A DNA stretch of 64,000 nt from Curtobacterium sp. S6 (GCF_000710345.2 NZ_JHEL01000015.1:1488001-1552000), one strand, 5' to 3'; counted from the stretch's first letter, positions 8,831 to 17,901 are shown. Translations and numbers: made by a program. Notes: generated by a model not told the origin, from the sequence alone.

Positions 8831-9736
8831 ATGACCCAGCCCACTCCCCGTCGCCCATCCCGCCCCCGTACACCGGAAGATCGCGCAGCGATGCGGGAGG
8901 AACGCCTCCGGTCCATTCGCGAGAACGGACAGCGAGACGACCGATCGCCGGATGCGCGACGTCGCCCCGCACCGGGCGGCGGACGGGGGCGCGGGCGCGG
9001 TGGACGGGCGCGCACCACCCTCTCCCTCGAGGCGATCCTGGAGGCGGCGATCTCGACCCTGGATCGCGAGGGTGCCGAGAAGCTGACCCTTCGCGGTCTC
9101 GCGGCCGAGCTTCAGAGCGGCGCCGCGAGCCTCTACTGGTACGCGTCGGGCAAGGAAGAGCTCCTCGCCCTGGCCTCCAACGAGCTGCTGGGACGCGCAC
9201 TGGCGGAGGACGAGCACCTTCAGCGCCTCGGCCACAACGCCCCCAGCGGGTTCTCCGAGCACGAACCGCTCTCGCCGGACGCACGCACCAGCGCGGAATC
9301 GGCCCACGCCCTGGTGAACCTGCGCCGCATGGTGCTGTGCCTCATGGAACAGATGTTGGAACATCGCTGGCTCGCCCACCAGCTCCTGAAGTCCGGTCCC
9401 GACCAAGAGAATTCGTTGATGTTCTGGGAAAAGATCGGCCAGCAACTCATGCACATGGAGCTGACCCTCAGCGAGCGATTCCATGCCTCGTTGGCCCTGG
9501 TCAACTACGCCTCCGGGATGGGCGCCGAGGTGTCTCAGCGCGACGTCTACGAGGATCAGGAGGTGGAAAAGGAGCTGTTCGACGAGCAGGTGGCCGAATG
9601 GAGCCACTCGGACCCCGCCCGATACCCGTTCGTCCATTCGGTTCTCGGGGAATTCCGGCACCACGACGACCGCTCCGAACTGGTCGCCGGCCTGGACCTC
9701 CTCCTGCTCGGGCTCGAACGGCAGACCTGGTCGTAG
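8831..9736 (+). CDS. TetR family repressor
   Basis: Transcriptional repressor of 301 residues, longer than the usual 200 because of a charged Arg/Gly-rich N-terminal extension (about residues 1-60). The HTH follows: SLEAILEAAISTLDREG, then LTLRGLAAELQSGAASLYWYASGKEELLALA. The C-terminal ligand domain is of the TetR_C type found in tetracycline-repressor-like proteins. It is divergent from the DHA2 efflux gene, its likely target, and the operator array at 8728-8798 lies between them. The ATG at 8831 is chosen over one 36 bp upstream that lies by the fourth operator. The inducing ligand is unknown. Confidence 0.85.
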   Translation: MTQPTPRRPSRPRTPEDRAAMREERLRSIRENGQRDDRSPDARRRPAPGGGRGRGRGGRARTTLSLEAILEAAISTLDREGAEKLTLRGLAAELQSGAASLYWYASGKEELLALASNELLGRALAEDEHLQRLGHNAPSGFSEHEPLSPDARTSAESAHALVNLRRMVLCLMEQMLEHRWLAHQLLKSGPDQENSLMFWEKIGQQLMHMELTLSERFHASLALVNYASGMGAEVSQRDVYEDQEVEKELFDEQVAEWSHSDPARYPFVHSVLGEFRHHDDRSELVAGLDLLLLGLERQTWS

Positions 9737-9743
9737 CCCGCGC

Positions 9744-9795
9744 TTAGTGAGACAATTTTCGGAGATTGTCTCAATAAGAATCTTAATGAGACAAT
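9744..9795. promoter_or_regulatory. Three 13-bp repeats in the Fic promoter
   Basis: TTANTGAGACAAT occurs three times in 52 bp: direct at 9744-9756, inverted at 9765-9777 and direct at 9783-9795. The first two form a perfect 9-bp inverted repeat (TGAGACAAT/ATTGTCTCA). The repeats end 25 bp before the Fic start codon, so they are probably binding sites for the Fic protein's own winged helix domain (inference). Confidence 0.7.
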
Positions 9796-9820
9796 TGCAC
9801 CTCACCTCAGAGGAGAATCG

Positions 9821-11002
9821 ATGTCTCAACTCTCCTGGCCGGCCTTGAGCTTTCGAGAACAGCAGTGGTTTCACCGGGACCCCATGTCTAGCCGCCGGGC
9901 GACCCGCCGCAACACCGGAACCTTCCGGGCCGCCGTCGTGCCCCATATTCGAGACCTCACGCCGTCCGTATCCGCCGAGCTACAAGCCGCAACCGTGCGC
10001 ATGTCGGATCGGTTGCGCGATTTCGACCGCGAGTCACGGCACCTGGATTCTCTGCCCTTTGCCGCAATTCTCCTTCGCGGGGAATCTGTCAGCAGCTCTC
10101 AGATCGAGAACATCACGGTGCGTGCCCGAAAACTCTCCCTCGCTACCCTGGGCGTGTCCTCCGCGCCCAACGCCAACCTGGTGGCCCGCAATGTTCGGGC
10201 GATGCAGGCGGCGCTAGCGGCCTCGGACCACCTGACCACCGAGTCCATCCTGGCGATGCATCGAGAACTGACCGAGGGTATCCCCGGAGATTCCGGAATG
10301 CTCCGTCGGGAATGGGTCTGGATCGCGGGCGAATCCCCCGTGACCGCCGATCACGTCGGACCTCACTGGGACGACCTGCCAGACCTCATGCGCGACCTCG
10401 TTGCCTTCATGGATCGTCGCGACATCGACCCGCTGGTTCAGGCAGCAATAGCCCACGCACAATTCGAGATCATCCATCCCTTCACCGACGGAAATGGACG
10501 GACCGGCAGGGCCTTGGTCTCGTCGCTGCTCCGCGCCCGAGGCGTGACCCAGCACGTGACCGTCCCCCTGTCCTCGGGCCTATTGCACGGGAAGTCACGC
10601 TATGTGGAGGCCTTGACGGATTATCGCTCGGGCACGCTCGAATCGATCGTGAGTTGCTTCGTCTCCGCGTGTGAGAGCGCCCTGGCCAGCACGGCGATCC
10701 TGCACGCGGACGTCGCCGCGTTCCACCGAGAGGTGCTGGCCTCACGGCAACGCGTCACCCGCTCGTTGCGTGCGATAGCGGACCTTTGTTGCGCCGAGCC
10801 AGCCTTCACAGGCCGAATGGTGGAAGACCTCGCACATGTCAGCAAGCCGACCGCGTACCGCACCGTGCAGGAACTCGTCGAGCGCGGGTTGCTTCGGGAG
10901 GAGAACGCCAAGGTTTCCGGCTCCACGGTGTGGACCGCACCGCGGATCCTTCGCGCCCTAGACGACTTCGCCGAACGCGCCGGTCGCAGGGCTTCCGAGT
11001 GA
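9821..11002 (+). CDS. Fic domain protein with C-terminal winged HTH
   Basis: Predicted protein AMPylator (transfers AMP or another phosphate-containing group to a target hydroxyl), 393 residues. The core motif HPFTDGNGRTGR is at about residues 223-234, with the catalytic His first. An N-terminal helix carries SSQIEN at about residue 91, which fits the (S/T)xxxE(G/N) inhibitory motif of class II Fic proteins, so the enzyme is probably self-inhibited. The last 90 residues resemble a winged helix-turn-helix (MVEDLAHVSKPTAYRTVQEL). AGAGGAGA precedes the ATG. Three repeats upstream suggest autoregulation. The target protein is unknown. Confidence 0.88.
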   Translation: MSQLSWPALSFREQQWFHRDPMSSRRATRRNTGTFRAAVVPHIRDLTPSVSAELQAATVRMSDRLRDFDRESRHLDSLPFAAILLRGESVSSSQIENITVRARKLSLATLGVSSAPNANLVARNVRAMQAALAASDHLTTESILAMHRELTEGIPGDSGMLRREWVWIAGESPVTADHVGPHWDDLPDLMRDLVAFMDRRDIDPLVQAAIAHAQFEIIHPFTDGNGRTGRALVSSLLRARGVTQHVTVPLSSGLLHGKSRYVEALTDYRSGTLESIVSCFVSACESALASTAILHADVAAFHREVLASRQRVTRSLRAIADLCCAEPAFTGRMVEDLAHVSKPTAYRTVQELVERGLLREENAKVSGSTVWTAPRILRALDDFAERAGRRASE

Positions 11003-11012
11003 GCGGACCCGG

Positions 11013-11636
11013 CTAGAGGCCACGGACCATGCGCCCGGTCGTCGACGGCGCCCACGTCCCCTGGGTCGGGAAGTCCTCGCCCAACCCGTGAAAGCCGTGC
11101 CTGCGGTAGAACCGTTCGGCGCCGTCGTTGCCGTTGATGAGCCAGAGAAACGCGGGCGAGTCTTCGGGCAGGACCTCCCGGAGGAGCTCCGAGCCAAGCC
11201 CTTCGCCCTGGGCCTCCGGCAGAACATACAGATTCACCAGTTGCCTGGCCCCGGATTCGACGGCCCCGGAAACGGGGAGCGCGCCGATCTCGCGCTCCCA
11301 CGCCTCGAGCGGACCCGCGTCGATCGTCAGGGCGATGCCCACGGGCCGGGTCCACAGGTCGGGGTCCGCCCCGACGCCGCAGCAGCCGAAATCGTTGGTC
11401 TCCTCGAACTGAGGGTTGGACCAGGCGATGACCGCTCGCGCGTCGGAACGTCGCAGGTAGTCCCGGTCCTCGTCGCTCACGGAGCCGGCCTCCGCGCGAA
11501 TCCTCGTCGCGAAGTCCTCGCCGATGAGTTCCCGGTACGAGGCCGCCAACGCCTTGACGTGGACCTGCGAATACGCGGATCCCTCCGACGGCCCGACCGC
11601 GGTCAGCGCATACTTACCATCGCAAACAAAACTCAC
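11013..11636 (-). CDS. GNAT family N-acetyltransferase
   Basis: Acetyl-CoA-dependent acetyltransferase of 207 residues. The acetyl-CoA-binding signature is visible as NLYVLPEAQGEGLGSELLREVL, followed by WLINGNDGAERFYRRHGF, the usual end of the fold. The GTG start at 11636 shares the bases GTGA with the stop of the thiamine-binding-type gene upstream, so the two are translationally coupled. A longer in-frame reading through the upstream gene is not credible. The substrate is unknown. Confidence 0.8.
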   Translation of the reverse strand: MSFVCDGKYALTAVGPSEGSAYSQVHVKALAASYRELIGEDFATRIRAEAGSVSDEDRDYLRRSDARAVIAWSNPQFEETNDFGCCGVGADPDLWTRPVGIALTIDAGPLEAWEREIGALPVSGAVESGARQLVNLYVLPEAQGEGLGSELLREVLPEDSPAFLWLINGNDGAERFYRRHGFHGLGEDFPTQGTWAPSTTGRMVRGL

Positions 11637-11941
11637 GCCTCGGACTCGATGGCTTTCTCGAGCCGTTCCAGCTTTCCGGTGAGTTCCCCCTCGTAGCCGG
11701 GGCGGATATCCGCCTTCAGCACGAGCGCGACGCGCGTCCCGTATTTCCCGACGGCCTCGGTCGCGCGCTTGATGACGTCCATGCACTCGTCCCAATCGCC
11801 CTCGATCGTGGTGAACATCGCGTCGGTTCGATTCGGCAGGCCGGACTCCCGGACGATCTTCACGGCATCGGCGACGGCGTCGTGGACGGAGGCATCCGGG
11901 GCATCTCCACCGGAGGGGGCAACAGAGAAAGCAAATAACAT
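11633..11941 (-). CDS. Thiamine-binding/MTH1187 family protein (UPF0045)
   Basis: Small cytosolic protein of 102 residues with the ferredoxin-like fold of the MTH1187/YkoF-related family: MLFAFSVAPSGGD, then VHDAVADAVKIVRESGLPN, then MFTTIEGDWDECMDVIKRA. Family members bind thiamine or hydroxymethylpyrimidine; the precise role is unsettled. The start at 11941 is preceded closely by GGAGG. It forms a two-gene unit with the GNAT gene by GTGA overlap. Confidence 0.8.
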   Translation of the reverse strand: MLFAFSVAPSGGDAPDASVHDAVADAVKIVRESGLPNRTDAMFTTIEGDWDECMDVIKRATEAVGKYGTRVALVLKADIRPGYEGELTGKLERLEKAIESEA

Positions 11942-12189
11942 GCCTCCAGCATGCCACCGTCCCCGCGAGACGGCACCCCACCCAACGCCACGATTCCCTA
12001 CCGGTTCACACGTCGGCCTCAGCCTTTCCGCAGGCAAACTGCATAAAATTTGTATCTCGAGCACCCGACCGCGACCGGCGACCCCCACGCCGAGGCCCGC
12101 GTCGGTCGACTCTCATCGTGCGACGTCGCACCGGACCTGCCCGGCGCCAGCACCACGCGCCTTCCCTCCCCACACCCCAAGGAACCACC

Positions 12190-13209
12190 ATGCCCCACAA
12201 CCACCAGCGCGACCCGCACGCACCGACGACCGAACCGATGGCCGCCGCGCCCGCCGCGAGTGCGCCGACGGGATTCCGCATCCGGTGGACGCGAGTGACC
12301 ATCGTGCTCGCGGTGGCCTTGCTGCTCGCCCTGGGAGGCATCGCCTTCGCGGCCTTCCAACACCTTCACCACAACATCAAGACCACCCAGGTCCAGGGGC
12401 TCACCAACGCCTCGGATACCAAGGGGGCCATGAACGTGCTCATCATCGGCTCCGATGAACGCGACGGTTCCATCGAAGCAGGCGAGGCCGAGGGGCGACG
12501 CAGCGACTCGATCCTGGTGGCCCACGTCAATTCCGCCCACGACAAGGTCACCGGCATCCAGATTCCCCGCGACACCATGGTCCTTCCCCCGCAGGGCTCG
12601 ACCGCGTACGCGACCGCTCCCAACGTTCCGGTGCAGATCAATTCCCTTCTCGCCGACGGCGACTCGCAACTCATCGAGGCCGTCTCGACCCTCACCGGAC
12701 TGGGGATCAACCACTACGTGGACGTCAACTTCGGTGGATTCATCTCCATCGTCGACGCCCTCGGCGGCATCGACATGAATCTCCCCGAGGCCCTCAAGGA
12801 CCCGGACGCCAATCTCGACCTCCCCGCCGGGCAACAGACGCTCAACGGGACACAGGCCCTCGCGATGGCCCGGGAACGCCACGCGATCGGCGACGGCAGC
12901 GACCTCGCCCGCATCGGGAATCAGCAGACCGTCATGAAGGCCATCCTGGACAAGGCCCAGAGCTCGTCCACGCTGTCGAACCCGGTCAAGCTCTATTCGT
13001 TCCTGAATCAGTCCTCGTCCTCCATCATGGTCGACGACGGCCTGAAGTCCTCCGCGCAGTTCCTGGGCTTCATCCGGACCTTCACCCAGGTCCCCCGGGA
13101 CCAAATCTCCTTCGAACAACTTCCGGTGGAGCCCTACCCCTGGGACACCAACCGGGTGCAACTCTCGGACGAGGGCGCGGCACGACTGGCCGAGATCGCG
13201 AAGAGCTGA
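12190..13209 (+). CDS. LCP (LytR-CpsA-Psr) family cell-wall glycopolymer ligase
   Basis: Membrane-anchored phosphotransferase of 339 residues that attaches polyprenyl-linked glycopolymers to peptidoglycan. One N-terminal transmembrane segment lies at about residues 37-60, then the LCP domain outside the cell: NVLIIGSDERDG, RRSDSILVAHVN, IPRDTMV and the Arg-rich AMARERHAIGDGSDLARIGNQQ. These Asp and Arg residues are those that bind the pyrophosphate in the family. The ATG at 12190 has AAGGAACC upstream; an earlier in-frame start at 12118 would add 24 residues before the cytosolic tail and is less likely. Confidence 0.88.
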   Translation: MPHNHQRDPHAPTTEPMAAAPAASAPTGFRIRWTRVTIVLAVALLLALGGIAFAAFQHLHHNIKTTQVQGLTNASDTKGAMNVLIIGSDERDGSIEAGEAEGRRSDSILVAHVNSAHDKVTGIQIPRDTMVLPPQGSTAYATAPNVPVQINSLLADGDSQLIEAVSTLTGLGINHYVDVNFGGFISIVDALGGIDMNLPEALKDPDANLDLPAGQQTLNGTQALAMARERHAIGDGSDLARIGNQQTVMKAILDKAQSSSTLSNPVKLYSFLNQSSSSIMVDDGLKSSAQFLGFIRTFTQVPRDQISFEQLPVEPYPWDTNRVQLSDEGAARLAEIAKS

Positions 13210-13333
13210 TCCGCCCCGTGATCGTCGGGCCCCCTCGAGTGCTCGGCGCCACGTATCCTCGGAATCGAGGTCCGCTTAAAATCGACGGAGAGGCAGCGAC
13301 GCTGTCCCGAGCTACTGAGCGTAAGGACGATTC

Positions 13334-15442
13334 ATGACGACCGGTATTTTCCTCGATGCGATGACCCCACGGGCCGGAAAGACCCTCGTGGCCCTCGGCC
13401 TGGCCGACTCCCTGATCCGCCGGGCGGACTCGGTCGGGTATTTCCGACCCGTTTTCGAGACCGATACCGCCGACACCGATCCCCGCATCCGGCTGATGAG
13501 GGAGACCTTCGACCTGGACGAGTCCTCCGCCCGGGGCGGAGTGTGCCTGGCTCAATGCCGCGAGATCCTCGCCTCGGGAGATATCAGCGAACTGCTCAAC
13601 ATCTCGCTGAACATCTATTCCGAGATGATCCAGAAGTACGACGCCGTGATCGTGGACGGCACGGATCTGCTCGCCCACAACGCCGCGACCGCCGAATTCG
13701 ATCTCAACGCCCGGCTGGCCAACACCATGAGCTGCTCGGTGCTGGCCGTCATCTCGGGCGCGGAGGCCGAGTCGGTCGAGGACATCGTCAACGCCGTCGA
13801 GGTCACCCGGGCCGAGCTGCACGCGGCCAAGACGGACCTGCTCGGCATCATCGTCAATCGCGTGGATCCGGAGGTCGCCGGCGACGTCGAGGCCCGCATT
13901 CCCGCCGGCCGACGCGGCGGCCACGTATACGTTCTCCCCGAGACCCCCGCGATCTCGCAGCCGACGGTCGCGGAGGTCGTCCACGACCTGGAACTGGATG
14001 CCTCGGGCGTCAGCGCCTCCCTGGACCGAGACATCCAGGCCGTCAAGGTCGCGGCCATGACGGTCGGCAATTTCCTGGATCAGATGGCCGACGGCGACTT
14101 CGTCATCACGCCAGCGGACCGCTCCGACGTCGTCATGGCGACGCTGGCCTCAGCGCTGTCCCCCACGTTCCCCGTGCCGTCCGGCGTACTGCTCTCCGGC
14201 GACCTGCACATCAACGCCGCGACCCAGGCCCTCATCGGCTCGGCGCCCTTCCCCATCCTGCGGACCTCCGGGGACACCTACTCGGCCGCGCAGGCCGTCG
14301 GTGCCGTCCACGGTGAGCTGCGCGCCGGGGCGCCCCGCAAGATCGCCGCCGCGATGGGTGAGTGGTCCAAGCGGGTGGACGACAAGGAACTCCTCGGCCG
14401 CCTGGACCTTCCTCGTCCCGCGACCATGACCCCGCTGCGTTTCCTACACGAGTTGATCGAGACGGCACGCTCGAACCGGCGCCGGGTGGTCCTGCCCGAA
14501 GGCGAGGACGTGCGGATTCTCCGTGCCGCGGAGATCATCACGCGTCGCAACTTCTGCGATCTGACGATCCTCGGCGACGAGTCCAGCGTCCGCGAGCTGG
14601 CCCAGGCCGAAGGAATCGACCTCACGTTCACCGCCTCCGAAAACCCTCAACCTGGAGAGGTCCGGCTCATCGACCCGGCGACCTCGCCGCTTCGGGAGGA
14701 GTACGCCGCCGAATACGCCCGCGTGCGGGCCCACAAGGGCATCGATCTCGACCAGGCCCGCGAGCGCATGCTCGATGGCTCCTACTTTGGGACCATGATG
14801 GTTCAGCTCGGGCACGTGGACGGCATGGTCTCGGGTGCCGCTCACACCACCGCCAACACCATCCGGCCGGCCCTGGAATTCGTGAAGACCAAGGAGGGCG
14901 TTAAGGTCGTCTCGTCGGTGTTCTTCATGCTCCTCGAGGACCGCGCCCTGGTCTATGGTGACTGCGCGGTCAATCCGAATCCGGACGCCGAACAGCTCGC
15001 CGACATCGCCCTGGCCAGCGCCCGGACGGCCCGCGAATTCGGCGTCGACCCCCGCGTCGCGATGCTCTCGTACTCCACGGGTGGCTCCGGATCGGGCGAG
15101 GACGTCGACCGCGTCCGGGAGGCCACCGAGCTGGTCCGCGCATCGCAACCGGACTTCGCCGTCGAGGGCCCCATCCAGTACGACGCCGCGACCAATGCCT
15201 CGATCGCCAAATCCAAGCTCCCGGATTCGCAGGTCGCGGGCCGGGCCACGGTTTTCGTCTTCCCGGACCTCAACACGGGCAACAACACCTATAAGGCCGT
15301 GCAGCAGTCCTCCGGCGCGGTCGCGGTGGGCCCGGTGCTCCAGGGGCTGCGCAAGCCGGTCAACGACCTCTCGCGCGGTTGCACCGTGGACGACATCGTC
15401 AACACGGTGGCCATCACGGCCATTCAGGCCCAGGCGCAGTAG
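13334..15442 (+). CDS. pta: Phosphate acetyltransferase
   Basis: Interconverts acetyl-CoA and acetyl phosphate, 702 residues, the long form of the enzyme. The N-terminal half is a P-loop/DRTGG regulatory module (DAMTPRAGKT near residue 10) and the C-terminal about 330 residues are the catalytic domain (PEGEDVRILRAAEII; MLSYSTGGSGSGEDVDRV; PDLNTGNNTYKAVQQSSG). AAGGA precedes the ATG. A perfect terminator follows. The partner kinase ackA is not adjacent but about 5.7 kb downstream, which departs from the usual pta-ackA operon. Confidence 0.95.
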   Translation: MTTGIFLDAMTPRAGKTLVALGLADSLIRRADSVGYFRPVFETDTADTDPRIRLMRETFDLDESSARGGVCLAQCREILASGDISELLNISLNIYSEMIQKYDAVIVDGTDLLAHNAATAEFDLNARLANTMSCSVLAVISGAEAESVEDIVNAVEVTRAELHAAKTDLLGIIVNRVDPEVAGDVEARIPAGRRGGHVYVLPETPAISQPTVAEVVHDLELDASGVSASLDRDIQAVKVAAMTVGNFLDQMADGDFVITPADRSDVVMATLASALSPTFPVPSGVLLSGDLHINAATQALIGSAPFPILRTSGDTYSAAQAVGAVHGELRAGAPRKIAAAMGEWSKRVDDKELLGRLDLPRPATMTPLRFLHELIETARSNRRRVVLPEGEDVRILRAAEIITRRNFCDLTILGDESSVRELAQAEGIDLTFTASENPQPGEVRLIDPATSPLREEYAAEYARVRAHKGIDLDQARERMLDGSYFGTMMVQLGHVDGMVSGAAHTTANTIRPALEFVKTKEGVKVVSSVFFMLLEDRALVYGDCAVNPNPDAEQLADIALASARTAREFGVDPRVAMLSYSTGGSGSGEDVDRVREATELVRASQPDFAVEGPIQYDAATNASIAKSKLPDSQVAGRATVFVFPDLNTGNNTYKAVQQSSGAVAVGPVLQGLRKPVNDLSRGCTVDDIVNTVAITAIQAQAQ

Positions 15443-15467
15443 GCCAGCGGATGCGGTAAGCCAGCAG

Positions 15468-15510
15468 GCCCCGCGGAGAGCGCCCGACCGCTCTCCGCGG
15501 GGCCTTTTCG
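15468..15510 (+). terminator. Intrinsic terminator of pta
   Basis: A perfect 15-bp stem (15468-15482 with 15489-15503), a 6-base loop, and CTTTTCG after the stem. Confidence 0.85.
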
Positions 15511-15547
15511 CTGCCCGCCACCTCCCGAGGGAGGAAACAGCAGGGTC

Positions 15548-15612
15548 CATGACGTCATGTTTCGGTCACATTATTTAAGTCTTGAACCAAAGACGCCGCG
15601 CAAGGTTACTAT
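15548..15612 (+). promoter_or_regulatory. Possible promoter and operator of the C-tract gene
   Basis: TTGAAC (15582-15587) and TACTAT (15607-15612) are separated by 19 bp and could form a promoter about 80 bp before the ATG at 15691. Just upstream is a perfect 12-bp palindrome, CATGACGTCATG (15548-15559). Confidence 0.35.
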
Positions 15613-15690
15613 CGAGTATCGACCGTGCGACGCCCGGGCCACGAGACCCCGACCGCCGCAAAACTCAACTCGACATAAGGTTTCATCACA

Positions 15691-16618
15691 ATGTCTCTGG
15701 AGCTCACCCCCCCCCCGCGAAATTAAGCGACGAACGTTAGTCAAGGGGGCCTCATGGTCCGTGCCCATCACCGTGGCCGCCTCGGGCGTACCGACGTACG
15801 CCACCTCGCGGCCGACGAAAGATCGGTGCACCCCCTTTGGAGTGATCGTGGCCGCGCCGTGGTTCAGCTCGTGGCCCGCACAGGGGAACTTCACCGGCCA
15901 ATCCGCCAAGGACTTGGAGTGGGCCGTGTACCCGACCTCCAACTGCACCGAACAGCCTCAAAGCTTCGGCTTCACCAACTCCTTCCCCAAGGTTCAGGCG
16001 GCCAATCCGCTCGCCACCTCCGGTGCGCGCAATGGCATGTGGCCGCCCGTCTATCCGGCCGGGGGCAATCCCGACGCCGACTATTCGTCCGTGGACGGCG
16101 TCAACGGCACCGGTCAAGGGCAACAGATCCGCGTTCTCGTCGAGAACATCGCCGGCGAGGTGAATTACCGCCCCACCCCCACCGGGAATGACCGGTACAT
16201 CTTCCAGAACGGGCAAGGGGCCTACACGAGCAACGGCACGCGCGGTCAGGGAGCCAACGTTCCCATGATTCGCCTCAACGACGATTTCAAGGGAACCAAT
16301 TCCCCGTACAGCCGCCTTTTCGGCTACCTGAAGTTCCCGGGAGCTCCAGAGCCGTCGAAGAGCACGCCGTGGACCTGGGCCTACGGCGAGCATTCCACGA
16401 ACGCCGCCGGGCGCGACCAGTGGACCTGGACCATCGAACTGGCCAGCAACATCACCACCGGTCAGGCGGGCGCCTCGGTGGTCTCGTTCATGACCAGGAT
16501 GCCGGCGGCAACCTTTGGTGACGAGAATCGAGCTTCTGGGGCGGTTATCCGCACTCAGTACAGGGTTGCGGTGACCTCTCCCTGGGGAACCGTGACGTAC
16601 ACGTCGGACGCCGTCTGA
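15691..16618 (+). pseudogene. Tat-type exported protein, out of frame at a C10 tract (phase-variable or assembly error)
   Basis: The natural start appears to be ATG 15691 (AAGG ten bases upstream), but the run of ten C at 15707-15716 puts it out of frame and it stops after 11 codons. With nine C the frame joins the long open frame that ends at 16618 and encodes about 308 residues: a short N terminus, then KRRTLVKGASWSVPITVAAS and GVPTYA, the form of an actinobacterial Tat/Sec signal with an AxA-like site. The mature part has two Cys, is rich in Asn, Gly, Pro and Trp and is unknown to me; there is no LPXTG or transmembrane tail. A frame starting at 15557 exists but begins upstream of the likely promoter and buries the signal peptide. 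Confidence 0.65.
15707..15716 (+). repeat. Homopolymeric tract of ten C
   Basis: Ten C in a row, six codons into the coding sequence that begins at 15691. Loss of one C, or gain of two, restores the frame of the signal peptide and mature protein. Tracts of this length slip easily during replication. Confidence 0.9.
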
Positions 16619-16663
16619 CCGCAGGATCGGCCCTAGCCGAACCGCAAATTTCTTTCTCTCCAG

Positions 16664-16694
16664 GTGAGGGGCCGGCGGAATGCCGGCCCCTCAC
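16664..16694 (+). terminator. Hairpin after the exported-protein gene
   Basis: A perfect 13-bp stem (16664-16676 with 16682-16694) with a 5-base loop; there is no T tract after it. Confidence 0.6.
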
Positions 16695-16826
16695 CGCATT
16701 CGAGCGGCCGGCCGCGGTCTTAGATAGGCTTGCAATATTGCTTCCGTGGGACATCCCGCCGGCCGCCCGCAAGCGGTCGGATGAGCGGAAGAATCGTCTC
16801 AAGACCTCGAGAAGGGTGCCGGAATC

Positions 16827-17432
16827 ATGGCTCAGAAAATCATCGTCGTGGGAGCATCGGGGCTCATCGGCAGCACCGTGGCCCAGGCCCTGGAACAGCA
16901 GCAGCACGAGGTCATCCGCGCCTCACGCAGCAGCGGCGAGCGCGTCGACATGTCCGATCCGGCCTCGGTCCGGGACCTCTTCGAGCGCGTCGGCCCGGTC
17001 GACGCCGTGGTCAGTTGCGCCGGCGGCGCCCCGTTCAAGCACGTCACCGAGCTGACCGCGGAAGACTACATGGCCGGCCTGCGAGATAAGGCCATGGGCC
17101 AAATCAACATCGCGACCGAGGCCCTGAGCCGCCTGACCGACGGCGGATCCATCACCCTGATCTCCGGGGTCCTCACGACCGTCCCGATCCACGGCAGCGT
17201 CGCCTCGGCCGTGGCCAACGGCGCGGTCGAGTCCTACGTGCGAACCGCCGCGGCGGAGTTGCCCCGCGGCCTGCGGATCAACGCGGTCAGCCCGACGGTC
17301 CTGCGCGAGGCCACCGGTTACCACCCCTCGTTCCCGGGGTTCCGGCAGGTCCCCGCCTCCGACGTCGCCCAGGCCTTCGTGCGGTCGATCGAGGGCGTGC
17401 AGAGCGGGGAGATCTTCCCCGTCTGGGCCTAG
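16827..17432 (+). CDS. Short-chain dehydrogenase/reductase family protein, atypical active site
   Basis: Cytosolic Rossmann-fold protein of 201 residues. The nucleotide-binding glycines (VVGASGLIGSTV, residues 6-17) and the conserved VVSCAGG are present. At the place of the usual YxxxK the sequence reads GSVASAVANGAVESYVR, so both the catalytic Tyr and Lys are absent although the Ser strand (ITLISGVLT) is kept. This fits a small SDR subgroup with NGA at that position. It may bind NAD(P)H yet use another mechanism; the substrate is unknown. Confidence 0.8.
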   Translation: MAQKIIVVGASGLIGSTVAQALEQQQHEVIRASRSSGERVDMSDPASVRDLFERVGPVDAVVSCAGGAPFKHVTELTAEDYMAGLRDKAMGQINIATEALSRLTDGGSITLISGVLTTVPIHGSVASAVANGAVESYVRTAAAELPRGLRINAVSPTVLREATGYHPSFPGFRQVPASDVAQAFVRSIEGVQSGEIFPVWA

Positions 17433-17439
17433 CGAGCCG

Positions 17440-17901
17440 CTAGAGCCCGGGTTCCTTATTGCGGAGCTCCTCGGGAAAGCGATCGCGCTGGTAGGTCACG
17501 CCGGTGAATCCGTGCTCGAGCGGCGCGCCCTCGGCGTCGAGCCCCACGAACACGATCCGCTCGATCGACAGGATCGCGCGTCCGGTGATGATGTTCCGGA
17601 CCTCGCACCTCATGGTCAGCGAGGTGCGGCCGAAAGCGATGGCCTGCAGCCCGATCTCGATGATGTCTCCCTTGGTGGCCGAGGAGACGAAATTGATCTC
17701 GGAGATGAACTTGGTGACGATGCGCTGATTGCCGAGCTGGATCATGGCGTAGACCACGGCCTCGTCGTCGATCCAGCGCAGGAGGCTTCCCCCGAAAAGC
17801 GTGCCGTTCGCATTGAGATCTTCCGGGCGCACCCATTTGCGGGTGTGGAAGTTCATGTCGTCAAAGGACCCCTGGGCCATTTCCGCCTGGTGGTGTGCCA
17901 T
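17440..17901 (-). CDS. Acyl-CoA thioesterase, hotdog fold (YciA/BACH type)
   Basis: Hydrolyses acyl-CoA esters; 153 residues from ATG 17901, preceded by GGAGAGGG. Hotdog features are readable: NANGTLFGGSLLRWIDDEAVVYA, with the Asn/Gly-rich turn and the Asp of the active site, then FVSSATKGDIIEIGLQAIAFGRTSLTMRCEV. An upstream in-frame reading of about 110 extra residues has no homology-like character and is rejected. It converges on the SDR gene with a gap of 7 bp. Confidence 0.85.
   Translation of the reverse strand: MAHHQAEMAQGSFDDMNFHTRKWVRPEDLNANGTLFGGSLLRWIDDEAVVYAMIQLGNQRIVTKFISEINFVSSATKGDIIEIGLQAIAFGRTSLTMRCEVRNIITGRAILSIERIVFVGLDAEGAPLEHGFTGVTYQRDRFPEELRNKEPGL

Noticed and set aside
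12019-13161. A 380-codon frame on the minus strand
   Set aside because: Antisense to the LCP gene, whose domain motifs are complete.
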